A DNA stretch of 54,854 nt from a virus: the IMG/VR virus record IMGVR_UViG_3300010149_000026, positions 1-54,854 of that record. The stretch is one strand, 5' to 3'. Below the pieces are notes generated by a model. That model was given only the letters and a program-made list of their open reading frames with translations. It did no database searches and was not told where the DNA came from. Of the stretch, positions 38,124-45,481 are shown in pieces. How positions within the stretch are numbered: the stretch's first letter is position 1; every line of letters begins with the position of its first letter. The translations under genes were made by a program, and so were the position numbers.

Positions 38124-39647
38124 ATGCGAATTTTTGGTTTTGAAATCAAGAGGCAATTAGACGGAGAGGAACAGGCGCAACCTGTTTCTTTCGTCGAGCC
38201 TCAAAATGATGACGGTGCGATTACAGTCGGTAACGCACTTGGTGGATTTTATGGTACTATGTTGGACATGGAAGGTTCTGCTAAAACAGAATCTGAACTT
38301 GTCACAAAGTATCGACATATGGCAATGCAGCCTGAGATTGCACAGGCGATTGACGAAGTTATCAACGAAGCAATTTCGGTAGATAGTTACGATCAAGTTG
38401 TCGAAATCATCTTGGATGAAATCGATTTGCCAGACAAAATCAAAGAAGCTGTACAAGAAGAATTTGAAAACGTGTTGAGTCTTATGGACTTTACTAATAC
38501 CGCATATGATTTATTCAGTAGGTTCTACGTAGATGGAAGACTTAATTTTCACATTATCATTGATGAAGAAGATCTTAAAAGAGGAGTTGTGGAACTCCGA
38601 TACGTTGACCCAAGAAAAATCAAACTCATTCGTGAGATTGACAAGAAGGCAAGAGATGGCGCCTCAGGCATCCCTACCAAGAAAGTAAAGAACGAATACT
38701 ACATTTATTCGGACACAGGTTTTGGAAACAGTTCAACCAATATGGGTGGACGTGATAACACACACAGAATATCAAAAGACTCAGTAGCTCGTGTGACATC
38801 TGGTTTGATGAATGAAAGTAACTCTTTGGTTCTTGGTCAATTGCACCCAGCAATCAAACCTCTCAACCAGTTAAGAATGTTGGAAGACGCAACTGTCATT
38901 TATACGTTGACTCGTGCACCAGAGAGACGAATCTTTTATATCGACGTTGGTAACCTTCCAAAGGCGAAGGCAGAACAATACCTACGTGATATGATGGTAC
39001 GTCATAAGAACAAACTGCAGTATAACTCTGCAACTGGTGAAATCACTGATGCCCGTAAGATGATGACAATGACAGAAGACTTCTGGTTCCCTCGTCGTGG
39101 TGGTGAGAGATCTACAGAGGTTGATACTCTTGCAGGCGGTGGTGCACAGGCACTTTCAACTGACGAGAACCTACAGTATTTCCAACGTAAATTATACAAA
39201 TCACTTAAGGTTCCAATTTCGAGACTTGAACCAGAAACTATGGCTACATTTGGTCGTGTATCTGAGATCACTCGTGATGAACTTAAGTTTGGTAAATTTA
39301 TTCGTCGTGTTCGTGCTCGTTTCTCTGGAATATTCAATATCATCCTAGAGAAACAATTGATTCTTAAGGGTGTAATGGGCCCAGAAGAATTTGAAGAAAT
39401 CAAAAACCAAATTCGTTATGATTTCATAAAGGACAACTACTTCGAAGAACTCAAACAGTCTGAGATTATTCGTGAACGTATGACAACTCTAAGAGATGTT
39501 GAAGAACATGTTGGTGTTTACTATTCACGTAGTTGGGTAGTCAAGAATATCTTGATGATGTCTGAAGAAGAATTCAAAGACGAACGTGAACAGATTGAAA
39601 CTGAAAAAGAAGAATTCGGTTCAGCCGAAGATGAATTTGACGTTTAA
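38124..39647 (+). CDS. 20: Portal vertex protein gp20
   Basis: 507 residues (T4 gp20: 524). Y-R-x-M-A-M-Q-P-E-I-A-Q-A-I-D-E-V-I-N-E-A-I, F-Y-V-D-G-R-L, R-A-P-E-R-R-I-F-Y-I-D-V-G-N-L-P and D-F-W-F-P-R-R-G-G-x-R-S-T-E-V-D-T-L are hallmark portal segments. The dodecamer nucleates prohead assembly, docks the terminase and later the neck. The C-terminal 35 residues are highly acidic. Confidence 0.95.
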   Translation: MRIFGFEIKRQLDGEEQAQPVSFVEPQNDDGAITVGNALGGFYGTMLDMEGSAKTESELVTKYRHMAMQPEIAQAIDEVINEAISVDSYDQVVEIILDEIDLPDKIKEAVQEEFENVLSLMDFTNTAYDLFSRFYVDGRLNFHIIIDEEDLKRGVVELRYVDPRKIKLIREIDKKARDGASGIPTKKVKNEYYIYSDTGFGNSSTNMGGRDNTHRISKDSVARVTSGLMNESNSLVLGQLHPAIKPLNQLRMLEDATVIYTLTRAPERRIFYIDVGNLPKAKAEQYLRDMMVRHKNKLQYNSATGEITDARKMMTMTEDFWFPRRGGERSTEVDTLAGGGAQALSTDENLQYFQRKLYKSLKVPISRLEPETMATFGRVSEITRDELKFGKFIRRVRARFSGIFNIILEKQLILKGVMGPEEFEEIKNQIRYDFIKDNYFEELKQSEIIRERMTTLRDVEEHVGVYYSRSWVVKNILMMSEEEFKDEREQIETEKEEFGSAEDEFDV

Positions 39648-39687
39648 TAAATAAAACTAATAGATTAAGAGATATAGGAACAGAACA

Positions 39688-40605
39688 ATGAAATCCTTTA
39701 AAGACATATTCACGGTTAAAGAGGTTGCACAACCTAACAACCCAGAGGAACAAAAGTTCAAAGATCAACACAAGATTCAAGTCTTTGATCATCCTGTGGC
39801 CGAACCTAGTCAGTTCACTGGAGAGATTCAGGGCAAAGGTCGTGCATTGAAACGTCTTTCTGATTATGTTGCAGGCGAAGATGAAAAGGTCTATGACCAA
39901 GCATACGAAGAAAGTGCAGATGCAGAAGACGACGATGAGGAGTCTGAGAGTCTACAGGAAAAAGCTGTATCTAAGTCACAACAGAAGTTGATGGCGATGG
40001 CTCTTGCCTTTAAACGTGGTGAGATGGAAGACGACGAAGCATCTGATGAGGTCAAAGAACTTGCGAAGTCTATGTCTGAAAAAGACTTAGAGGATTTTGC
40101 AAAGACCAAACATAAAGGGATGCCAGATAAAGTCGCAGAGGCAATTGATGCGTTGGTTATGGAAAATCCACAACAGGAAATTCCAATGATGCGTCAACAG
40201 TTGGCATTCATCGTATACGCTGCGAGAGAAATCGATGACTATCTAATGGAAGTATCGGATCCAGAAGAATGGTATCAAAACAAACTTGCATATGCTTTTG
40301 CACAGATGAAAAGTCTACATGCATATGCAGAAGGTGAAATGTCTATGATGGATCGTCCATCAGACGAAGACCAGTACAATGCATCTTATGGTGGTTACTA
40401 CGAGTCAATCCAAGAAGCATTTAAACAGGGTAAGATGAAACTGAAAGACGGTAAGACTGTTAATCTATCTAAAGACGATGCAGCTGCATTGGAAAGTATG
40501 ATGAAATCAGTCGGTGCTAAAAACCGTAAACAGATGGAAGCGGATCTGATGAAGAACGCAAAGACGTTCGCAGAGATGTTGAAGTTTGCGAAGGAAGCAT
40601 CCTAA
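39688..40605 (+). CDS. Prohead core protein in the gene 67/68 position
   Basis: 305 residues, charged and mostly helical, between genes 20 and 21 where T4 has the small prohead core genes 67 and 68. Residues about 70-92 are strongly acidic. Residues about 93-147 (S-K-S-Q-Q-K-L-M-A-M-A, then A-K-S-M-S-E-K-D-L-E-D-F-A-x-T-K-H-K-G-M-P-D-K-V) match the small DUF3008-type domain common in phage proteins. The C-terminal 60 residues are lysine-rich. An L-Q-E|K sequence just before the DUF3008-like part fits the (L/I)xE cutting rule of the gp21 protease, so internal processing is plausible. A scaffold/core role is inferred from position and composition. Confidence 0.7.
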   Translation: MKSFKDIFTVKEVAQPNNPEEQKFKDQHKIQVFDHPVAEPSQFTGEIQGKGRALKRLSDYVAGEDEKVYDQAYEESADAEDDDEESESLQEKAVSKSQQKLMAMALAFKRGEMEDDEASDEVKELAKSMSEKDLEDFAKTKHKGMPDKVAEAIDALVMENPQQEIPMMRQQLAFIVYAAREIDDYLMEVSDPEEWYQNKLAYAFAQMKSLHAYAEGEMSMMDRPSDEDQYNASYGGYYESIQEAFKQGKMKLKDGKTVNLSKDDAAALESMMKSVGAKNRKQMEADLMKNAKTFAEMLKFAKEAS

Positions 40606-40839
40606 ATGGCATACGTTGTAGTCCCAGGCAGTAACAATATTTGGGAATACGACAACGCTGCACTTGCGAGTGACAGTGACACATATGACGATATGAACGG
40701 AACAGTGTCGGGTGGAGTTAGATCTTTCACCCCACCAAATGGTGGTAATACACAAGAAACCTACATTAGATGTAGGAAGGTGGGTGAGACAACCGTTCGT
40801 GGAGAATTGAATAAGAATTACTACGATGCACGTGTTTAG
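40606..40839 (+). CDS. Small protein between core gene and gene 21
   Basis: 77 residues, starting directly after the preceding stop (TAAATG) with AAGGAAG eight bases upstream. The sequence A-Y-V-V-V-P-G-S-N-N-I-W-E-Y-D-N is reminiscent of short beta-type proteins in marine phage head-gene clusters. There is no signal peptide, membrane segment or catalytic motif. Its place inside the head operon suggests a virion or prohead component; the function is unknown. Confidence 0.6.
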   Translation: MAYVVVPGSNNIWEYDNAALASDSDTYDDMNGTVSGGVRSFTPPNGGNTQETYIRCRKVGETTVRGELNKNYYDARV

Positions 40840-40860
40840 TGGCATATAAGTCGTAAAATT

Positions 40861-40868
40861 TATAAATA
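40861..40868 (+). promoter_or_regulatory. T4-type late promoter (TATAAATA)
   Basis: Exact late -10 element, 33 bases before the gene 21 ATG. Confidence 0.82.
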
Positions 40869-40900
40869 AAAGAAATTAATTCGTTGAGAGGAATAGAGAC

Positions 40901-41587
40901 ATGAAGCTCATTTCAGAAGTTACAGAGGACATGAATGTTCTCACAGAACTAGATGAAGCGACTAATAAAAAGAACTTCTTTATTGAGGGTATCTTCATGC
41001 AAGGTAACCTCAAGAATCGTAATGGTCGTATCTATCCTAGTGAGGTTCTAGAATCAGAAATGAACCGTTATCAAAAAGACTTCATTGACACGAAGCGTGC
41101 CCTTGGTGAGTTAGGTCACCCAGACGGCCCTCAAATCAATGGAGATAGAGTTTCTCACCTGATCACACAGATGAATAGGGAAGGAAATGATTTCTACGGA
41201 AAGGCCAAGATTCTTGGTACTCCTATGGGAGAAATCGTAAAGACGTTTATCGACGAAGGTGTTCGTTGTGGAGTATCCACACGTGGACTAGGATCTGTTA
41301 AACAGAAGAATGGCGTAATGGAAGTCCAACCAGACTTTCATCTTGCAACAGTAGATATCGTTACAGACCCATCAGCGCCTAATGCGTTTGTAAATGGTAT
41401 TATGGAAAATACAGAATTCTACTATGATGTTGCGTCTAGCAACTGGATTGCAACCCAACCAGTTGAGGAAGTAATTGAAGAAATTCAAGAAACTGTTGAA
41501 AAGACATACAGGACGGTAACGAAGCGTATCGACGAGTCAACAGCGGCAAGGATGTTTGAAACATTTATTCGTTCGTTAAGAAACTGA
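40901..41587 (+). CDS. 21: Prohead core protease gp21
   Basis: 228 residues (T4 gp21: 212). The serine protease residues expected for this family are visible: His73 in L-G-H-P-D, Ser126 in C-G-V-S-T-R-G, and D156 in V-T-D-P-S-A-P as third-residue candidate. The enzyme matures the prohead by cutting scaffold and capsid proteins after (L/I)xE. Candidate self-cleavage sites L-T-E and L-D-E lie at residues 14-19. It has its own late promoter and ribosome-binding site GAGAGG. Confidence 0.93.
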   Translation: MKLISEVTEDMNVLTELDEATNKKNFFIEGIFMQGNLKNRNGRIYPSEVLESEMNRYQKDFIDTKRALGELGHPDGPQINGDRVSHLITQMNREGNDFYGKAKILGTPMGEIVKTFIDEGVRCGVSTRGLGSVKQKNGVMEVQPDFHLATVDIVTDPSAPNAFVNGIMENTEFYYDVASSNWIATQPVEEVIEEIQETVEKTYRTVTKRIDESTAARMFETFIRSLRN

Positions 41588-41592
41588 ATTTT

Positions 41593-41600
41593 TATAAATA
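41593..41600 (+). promoter_or_regulatory. T4-type late promoter (TATAAATA)
   Basis: Exact late -10 element between genes 21 and 22, 45 bases before the gene 22 ATG. Confidence 0.82.
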
Positions 41601-41644
41601 CTTTTTGTAATAAATAAATCAAATCAGATTTAAGGAGAAAAACA

Positions 41645-42619
41645 ATGGCAGATGAAAAGAAAATTGTCTCTGACGATGGTGTTTCAACAGCTGCAGGCGC
41701 AGTTACACCTGAAGGCGGTTCAGACAAAAAAAGAAAAGCTGATTCTGCAAAAGGCGATAAAGCACCTAAAACTTTGAAAGCAGGATACAAAGAAGACGCT
41801 GATGTATCTGAAAATGAAGAAGTAGTTGCTGAGTCACCAGAGTCAGAAGAAGTAATCGAAGAGATCGTTGTAGAAGAGTCAATTGCTGACATCTTCGAAG
41901 GCATGGATCTCTCAGAAGAATTCAGAAACAAGGTAACAGTTGTTTTTGAGGCTGCAGTTAACGAAAGTGTTTCGCAGAAAGTTCAGAAGATTGAAGAAGA
42001 ACTTAACGAGAGACTAGAGTCAGAGTTGGCTGAAGCAGTGGAATCTAAAGTTGGCGACATGGTCGAAAACTTGGATGCATATCTTGACTATGTGGTTTCA
42101 GAATGGATGGAGGAAAATGAAGTTGCTATCGAAGCTGGAATTAAAGTAGAGATGGCAGAGTCTTTGATGGACGGTTTGAAAGATTTGTTCTCAGAACACA
42201 ACATCAAAGTAGACGAAGAAACATATGATATCGTTTCAGAACTCGAAGAAGAAATGAAAGATCTTGAAGAGAAGTCAAACAAAGTTGTAGACGAAAATAT
42301 CCGTCTTACAAAAGAAGTTTCTGATCTTCATGCTGGAGTTGTTTTCGAGGAAATGACGAGTGAGCTCAATATGTCTCAGCGTGAAAGACTGAAAGTTCTT
42401 TCTGAGAATTTAGATGCAAGTGATCTAGATGCTTATAAAGAGAATCTTTCTACTATTAAAGAGTCATTCTTCAAGGAAACGAATGTTTCTCCGAAAGACG
42501 ATGTTGTTGACGAAGAAGACGAAGTAATGATTGAAGAGACAGAGATTAAAAAACCAATCTCTGAAGATCGCACAATCAATGCTCTCGTTGAGGCTCTCAA
42601 CTCAAGAAAATCTAAATAA
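41645..42619 (+). CDS. 22: Prohead scaffold protein gp22
   Basis: 324 residues, very rich in Glu and Lys, predicted almost wholly helical with coiled-coil stretches (E-E-L-N-E-R-L-E-S-E-L-A-E-A-V-E). The order 21-22-23 and composition identify it as the scaffold core that is degraded by gp21 during maturation. A possible cut site L-S-E lies in M-D-L-S-E-E-F. Longer than T4 gp22 (269), with an extra Lys/Gly-rich N-terminus. Ribosome-binding site AAGGAG. Confidence 0.88.
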   Translation: MADEKKIVSDDGVSTAAGAVTPEGGSDKKRKADSAKGDKAPKTLKAGYKEDADVSENEEVVAESPESEEVIEEIVVEESIADIFEGMDLSEEFRNKVTVVFEAAVNESVSQKVQKIEEELNERLESELAEAVESKVGDMVENLDAYLDYVVSEWMEENEVAIEAGIKVEMAESLMDGLKDLFSEHNIKVDEETYDIVSELEEEMKDLEEKSNKVVDENIRLTKEVSDLHAGVVFEEMTSELNMSQRERLKVLSENLDASDLDAYKENLSTIKESFFKETNVSPKDDVVDEEDEVMIEETEIKKPISEDRTINALVEALNSRKSK

Positions 42620-42642
42620 TTTAAAACTGAAAAAATAAATTT

Positions 42643-42650
42643 TATAAATA
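42643..42650 (+). promoter_or_regulatory. T4-type late promoter (TATAAATA)
   Basis: Exact late -10 element, 36 bases before the major capsid gene. Confidence 0.83.
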
Positions 42651-42686
42651 AATTCAGTAAATAATCTACTAAGGAGATAGAAACAA

Positions 42687-44015
42687 ATGACACAGTCAAA
42701 CTATCAAAAACTTGTGGAAAAGTGGGGCCCAATCCTTGAGCACGAATCTTTTTCACCAATTGCAGATCAACACCGTAAAAGTGTAACTGCAACCATCCTT
42801 GAAAACACAGAGTCAGCTCTGCGCCAAGAGGGTGACGCTTCAGCAAACATGACTGCACTTCTTTCAGAAGCGCCTGCAAACGATGTAGGTACTGATGGCG
42901 GATTTACAGGTGCGGCAACAGACGCAGGGCCAGGAGCAGGTTACGATCCAGTACTTGTATCTTTGATCAGACGTTCTATGCCAAACTTGATTGCATATGA
43001 CATTGCTGGTGTACAGCCAATGACAGGCCCAACTGGTCTGATCTTCGCAATGCGTTCACGTGAGACATCTCAGTCAGGTACTGAGGTATTCCACGGTGAA
43101 GCAGACACTACCTTCGCAGGTGCAGGTGCAGAAGCCGGTTCAACTGGTGGTGCAGTTCCTAACACTTCAATCTTCGACACTGGTACTGGTATGACCACTG
43201 CCGCTGGTGAAGCATTGGGTGACGGCAACGGAACCAACTTTGCAGAGATGGCGTTCTCAATTGAGAAAGTAACAGTCGCTGCGAAAACACGTGCGTTGAA
43301 AGCGGAATACACCACTGAACTCGCACAGGATCTTAAAGCAGTTCACGGTCTCGACGCAGAGACAGAACTTGCGAACATCTTGCAGTCAGAAATTCTGACT
43401 GAAATCAACCGTGAAGTTGTACGTACAATCTACGGTACTGCTGTTGCAGGTGCTGCGGCAACTGCTGCTGCTGGTATCTTCGATCTTGACGTTGACGCAA
43501 ACGGACGTTGGTCAGTCGAGAAGTTCAAAGGTCTGATGTTCCAAATCGAACAGGAAGCAAACGCAATTGCAACTGCTACACGCAGAGGTAAAGGTAACAT
43601 TGTGATCTGTTCTTCAGACGTTGCATCTGCTCTGCAGATGGCAGGTGTACTTGATTACACTCCTGCTCTTAACAGCAACTCACTGGAAGTTGACACAACT
43701 GGTAACACATTCGCTGGTGTTCTTAACGGACGTTACAGAGTGTACATTGATCCATATGCTGGTTCAAACTACATGGTTGTTGGATACAAAGGTTCATCTG
43801 CATTCGATGCAGGTCTGTTCTACTGCCCATACGTACCACTACAGATGGTTCGTGCCGTGGGTGAGAACTCATTCCAGCCAAAAATCGGGTTCAAAACTCG
43901 TTACGGTATGGTATCGAACCCATTCGCAGACGGTACTTCTGCTGCAACACAGGGTGCTCTTACACAGAACACCAACCAGTACTACAGAAGAGTTCGCATC
44001 AGCAACTTGTTCTGA
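42687..44015 (+). CDS. 23: Major capsid protein gp23
   Basis: 442 residues. L-V-E-K-W-G-P-I-L near the start, L-I-R-R-S-M-P-N-L-I-A-Y-D-I-x-G-V-Q-P-M-x-G-P-T-G-L-I-F, and the C-terminal F-Q-P-K-I-G-F-K-T-R-Y-G are gp23 hallmarks. Residues 59-61 (L-S-E) followed by Ala62 form a gp21 cleavage site at nearly the same place as the Glu65/Ala66 cut of T4 gp23, so the mature protein should begin A-P-A-N-D. It is shorter than T4 gp23 (521), as in other marine T4-like phages. Strong ribosome-binding site and own late promoter; terminator hairpins follow directly. Confidence 0.95.
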   Translation: MTQSNYQKLVEKWGPILEHESFSPIADQHRKSVTATILENTESALRQEGDASANMTALLSEAPANDVGTDGGFTGAATDAGPGAGYDPVLVSLIRRSMPNLIAYDIAGVQPMTGPTGLIFAMRSRETSQSGTEVFHGEADTTFAGAGAEAGSTGGAVPNTSIFDTGTGMTTAAGEALGDGNGTNFAEMAFSIEKVTVAAKTRALKAEYTTELAQDLKAVHGLDAETELANILQSEILTEINREVVRTIYGTAVAGAAATAAAGIFDLDVDANGRWSVEKFKGLMFQIEQEANAIATATRRGKGNIVICSSDVASALQMAGVLDYTPALNSNSLEVDTTGNTFAGVLNGRYRVYIDPYAGSNYMVVGYKGSSAFDAGLFYCPYVPLQMVRAVGENSFQPKIGFKTRYGMVSNPFADGTSAATQGALTQNTNQYYRRVRISNLF

Positions 44016-44030
44016 TCCAAATAAAAAGAA

Positions 44031-44048
44031 GGGCGGATATAACCGCCC
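44031..44048 (-). terminator. Terminator for minus-strand transcripts
   Basis: Six-bp perfect stem GGGCGG/CCGCCC with a six-base loop. Read on the minus strand it is followed by TTCTTTTTATTT, the U-rich tail needed for intrinsic termination; on the plus strand no U-run follows. It would end the minus-strand operon. Confidence 0.65.
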
Positions 44049-44067
44049 CACTTTACTACCAGAATTG

Positions 44068-44094
44068 GGGAGATCTTCGGATCTCCCTTTTTTT
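44068..44094 (+). terminator. Intrinsic terminator after gene 23
   Basis: Perfect 8-bp stem GGGAGATC/GATCTCCC closed by a UUCG tetraloop and followed by seven T. A textbook rho-independent terminator for the late head operon. Its T-run overlaps the stop codon of the convergent minus-strand gene. Confidence 0.92.
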
Positions 44095-44272
44095 ATCGAC
44101 TAACTAATGGCATGTTGTTTTGACTATCGTGGTAATCACCTGATTCATAATAGTCTCGACACGCAGATTCCTTTACCATCATACCGTTCTTCATACGATA
44201 TGTGACAATCTCTCTACGAACAACACCGTCTGTGTCTGCATCGAATGCGGCTTTAAATGGGCCGTCTGTCAT
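44093..44272 (-). CDS. Small conserved phage protein, 59 aa
   Basis: 59 residues, M-T-D-G-P-F-K-A-A-F-D-A-D-T-D-G-V-V-R-R then a Tyr/Asp-rich tail. AAGGAG precedes the ATG, which overlaps the stop of the upstream gene (ATGA). Coding is supported by the overlap architecture shared with all neighbours and by a protein-like composition. It is the last gene of the minus-strand operon; its stop lies in the T-run of the opposite-strand terminator. No known function; small proteins of this type occur next to gene 23 in marine T4-like phages. Confidence 0.7.
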   Translation of the reverse strand: MTDGPFKAAFDADTDGVVRREIVTYRMKNGMMVKESACRDYYESGDYHDSQNNMPLVSR

Positions 44273-44505
44273 CTTTCACTTCTCCTTACTGTAACGAAAC
44301 TTCCTTCTGGAGAATGAATTGCGTTTATCAACTCTTCCCACATCTGAGGATTGATTTCTAATATATTCGGTATATCACTTTCATCATCTTCTTGGCAAAT
44401 ATAGACGAGGTCATCATATGCGAGAATTTTTAAATCACCATGATTACCTGTGTCGTCTAATATTGTAATTGCCACTTCATCCATATCAAACTCGACGGTG
44501 TACAT
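44269..44505 (-). CDS. Conserved small acidic phage protein, 78 aa
   Basis: 78 residues: Y-T-V-E-F-D-M-D-E-V-A-I-T-I-L-D-D-T-G-N, then Y-D-D-L-V-Y-I-C-Q-E-D-D and a C-terminal P-Q-M-W-E-E-L-I-N-A-I-x-x-P-E-G. This pattern is familiar from uncharacterised proteins encoded beside the capsid gene of marine T4-like phages. No signal peptide or membrane segment. The stop overlaps the next start by four bases; the start overlaps the stop of the membrane gene upstream (TAATG). Function unknown. Confidence 0.75.
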   Translation of the reverse strand: MYTVEFDMDEVAITILDDTGNHGDLKILAYDDLVYICQEDDESDIPNILEINPQMWEELINAIHSPEGSFVTVRRSER

Positions 44506-44654
44506 TACATCTTCCTTCTATATTCACAATATCCCTGCACCCATCCCTCATATATTCCATATGCAAGAATAGGGCCGATAAATGGGACGAAAAAGAAATT
44601 CATCATAAACCACGAACAAATTATTGCCGCAACAATGTCATACCATTGTATCAA
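44505..44654 (-). CDS. Small membrane protein, 49 aa (TTG start)
   Basis: 49 residues with one or two hydrophobic stretches (I-V-A-A-I-I-C-S-W-F-M-M-N-F-F-F-V-P-F-I-G-P-I-L) and a basic C-terminus (E-Y-R-R-K-M). No ATG gives the full frame; a TTG with AGAGG nine bases upstream is the best start, and that site lies inside the end of the pseudoazurin gene, suggesting coupling. The stop overlaps the next ATG (TAATG). It would sit in the inner membrane beside the exported pseudoazurin's gene. Function unknown; the non-ATG start lowers certainty. Confidence 0.55.
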   Translation of the reverse strand: MIQWYDIVAAIICSWFMMNFFFVPFIGPILAYGIYEGWVQGYCEYRRKM

Positions 44655-44667
44655 GTTCTATTACCTC

Positions 44668-45084
44668 TTATAGATCAGCCAATAATGCCTTTAGTTTCTT
44701 TTTTGATTTACCCTTTACTTTAGCTTTTGAGATATCGTTATCTCCATCACCCACAACTACAATGGCAATCATACCCATTGACTTGTGTGGTGAACACTGA
44801 TACAAGTAAACGCCTGGCGTGTCAAATGTAATTGCCACTTCTTTATTAAGTTTTGATTTCTTTGGTGCATCCCATCCATCTGGGCCAGCAATGAATTCTA
44901 CATTGTGTCCTTTTGAAGTTGGAACCCACGTGATTGTATCACCTACATCAATACGTGCGATATCTTCACTGTATACCATCTTTGCACCATCGTCACGTTT
45001 ATTCAACATTTCAATAGTCATATCTTCAGCGTATGCTGATGTTGCGAAAAGTGCCATAAGACTAGCAGTAATTAGATTTTTCAT
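44668..45084 (-). CDS. Pseudoazurin, secreted type 1 copper protein
   Basis: 138 residues; ATG six bases after AGGA. Residues 1-19 form a signal peptide ending T-S-A-Y-A|E-D, so the product should be periplasmic. The four type 1 copper ligands are present: His60 in K-G-H-N-V-E-F, then Cys97, His100 and Met105 in YQCSPHKSMGM. With the signal removed, Cys, His and Met fall at 78, 81 and 86, the numbers of pseudoazurin of Alcaligenes faecalis, and a lysine-rich helical C-terminus follows as in that family. Pseudoazurins carry single electrons to nitrite or nitrous oxide reductases, cytochrome oxidases or peroxidases. It lies among phage-type genes, with overlaps typical of the operon, so it appears to be a phage-borne auxiliary metabolic gene rather than host DNA at a junction. 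Confidence 0.9.
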   Translation of the reverse strand: MKNLITASLMALFATSAYAEDMTIEMLNKRDDGAKMVYSEDIARIDVGDTITWVPTSKGHNVEFIAGPDGWDAPKKSKLNKEVAITFDTPGVYLYQCSPHKSMGMIAIVVVGDGDNDISKAKVKGKSKKKLKALLADL

Positions 45085-45098
45085 TTTGTTTCCTATCT

Positions 45099-45305
45099 TT
45101 ATTTCTTTACATTAAGATTGGACGGATTATATTGTTCGCCATTATAGGCAGGATAGGTGTCGTCCTCTACCCCAAAGTTACACGATGCCACAATCAATAA
45201 GAATGCGATTGAGGCATAGGTAGTTCTTTTAGACCATAATATAAAACCTTCAAATGTTTTCTCCGCTTCTTTCTGAGCGGCTGCACGTACTTCATCATCG
45301 GTCAT
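45099..45305 (-). CDS. Membrane protein resembling aa3 oxidase subunit IV
   Basis: 68 residues, immediately upstream of the pseudoazurin gene in the same operon. A charged helix of about 16 residues leads to E-K-T-F-E-G-F-I-L-W-S-K and one membrane segment (about residues 29-45), then a polar tail. The arrangement acid/Glu-x-T-F/Y-x-G-F before a single helix is that of the small bacterial aa3-type cytochrome c oxidase subunit IV found mainly in Alphaproteobacteria. The tail of about 25 residues after the helix is longer than in that family. A V-A-S-C sequence resembles a lipobox, but it lies 40 residues in, at the end of the helix. The start overlaps the previous stop (ATGA). The assignment is by motif only. 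Confidence 0.5.
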   Translation of the reverse strand: MTDDEVRAAAQKEAEKTFEGFILWSKRTTYASIAFLLIVASCNFGVEDDTYPAYNGEQYNPSNLNVKK

Positions 45306-45481
45306 AGTGATCTCGTTCCATAATAAGATCGATAGACTTCTGCGAGTTCTTGTTGGTCAGTAGACTCTTGAACTACGTAGTCGGTTTTATCAATTCTTGT
45401 TCCATCTGCAATTGCAATAGCATCTTCATATCGTGATGCGATTGCAATAATTTCACCAGATTTTTTTCTAACGATATGCAT
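45302..45481 (-). CDS. Small soluble protein, 59 aa
   Basis: 59 residues starting M-H-I-V-R-K-K-S-G-E-I-I-A-I-A-S-R-Y-E-D-A-I-A-I-A. I chose the ATG overlapping the upstream stop (TAATG) over an in-frame TTG six codons earlier. The beta-beta-alpha-like opening recalls small uncharacterised proteins of marine phages. It ends by overlapping the next start (ATGA). No catalytic motif; function unknown. Confidence 0.65.
   Translation of the reverse strand: MHIVRKKSGEIIAIASRYEDAIAIADGTRIDKTDYVVQESTDQQELAEVYRSYYGTRSL

Noticed and set aside
39646-39656. TAATAAATAAA before the prohead core gene as a late promoter
   Set aside because: Differs from the exact TATAAATA seen at seven other sites by an inserted base; left out as uncertain.
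45180-45194. Lipoprotein signal (V-A-S-C) in the oxidase-subunit-like protein
   Set aside because: The Cys lies about 42 residues from the start and at the far end of a membrane helix, too deep for a normal lipoprotein signal.
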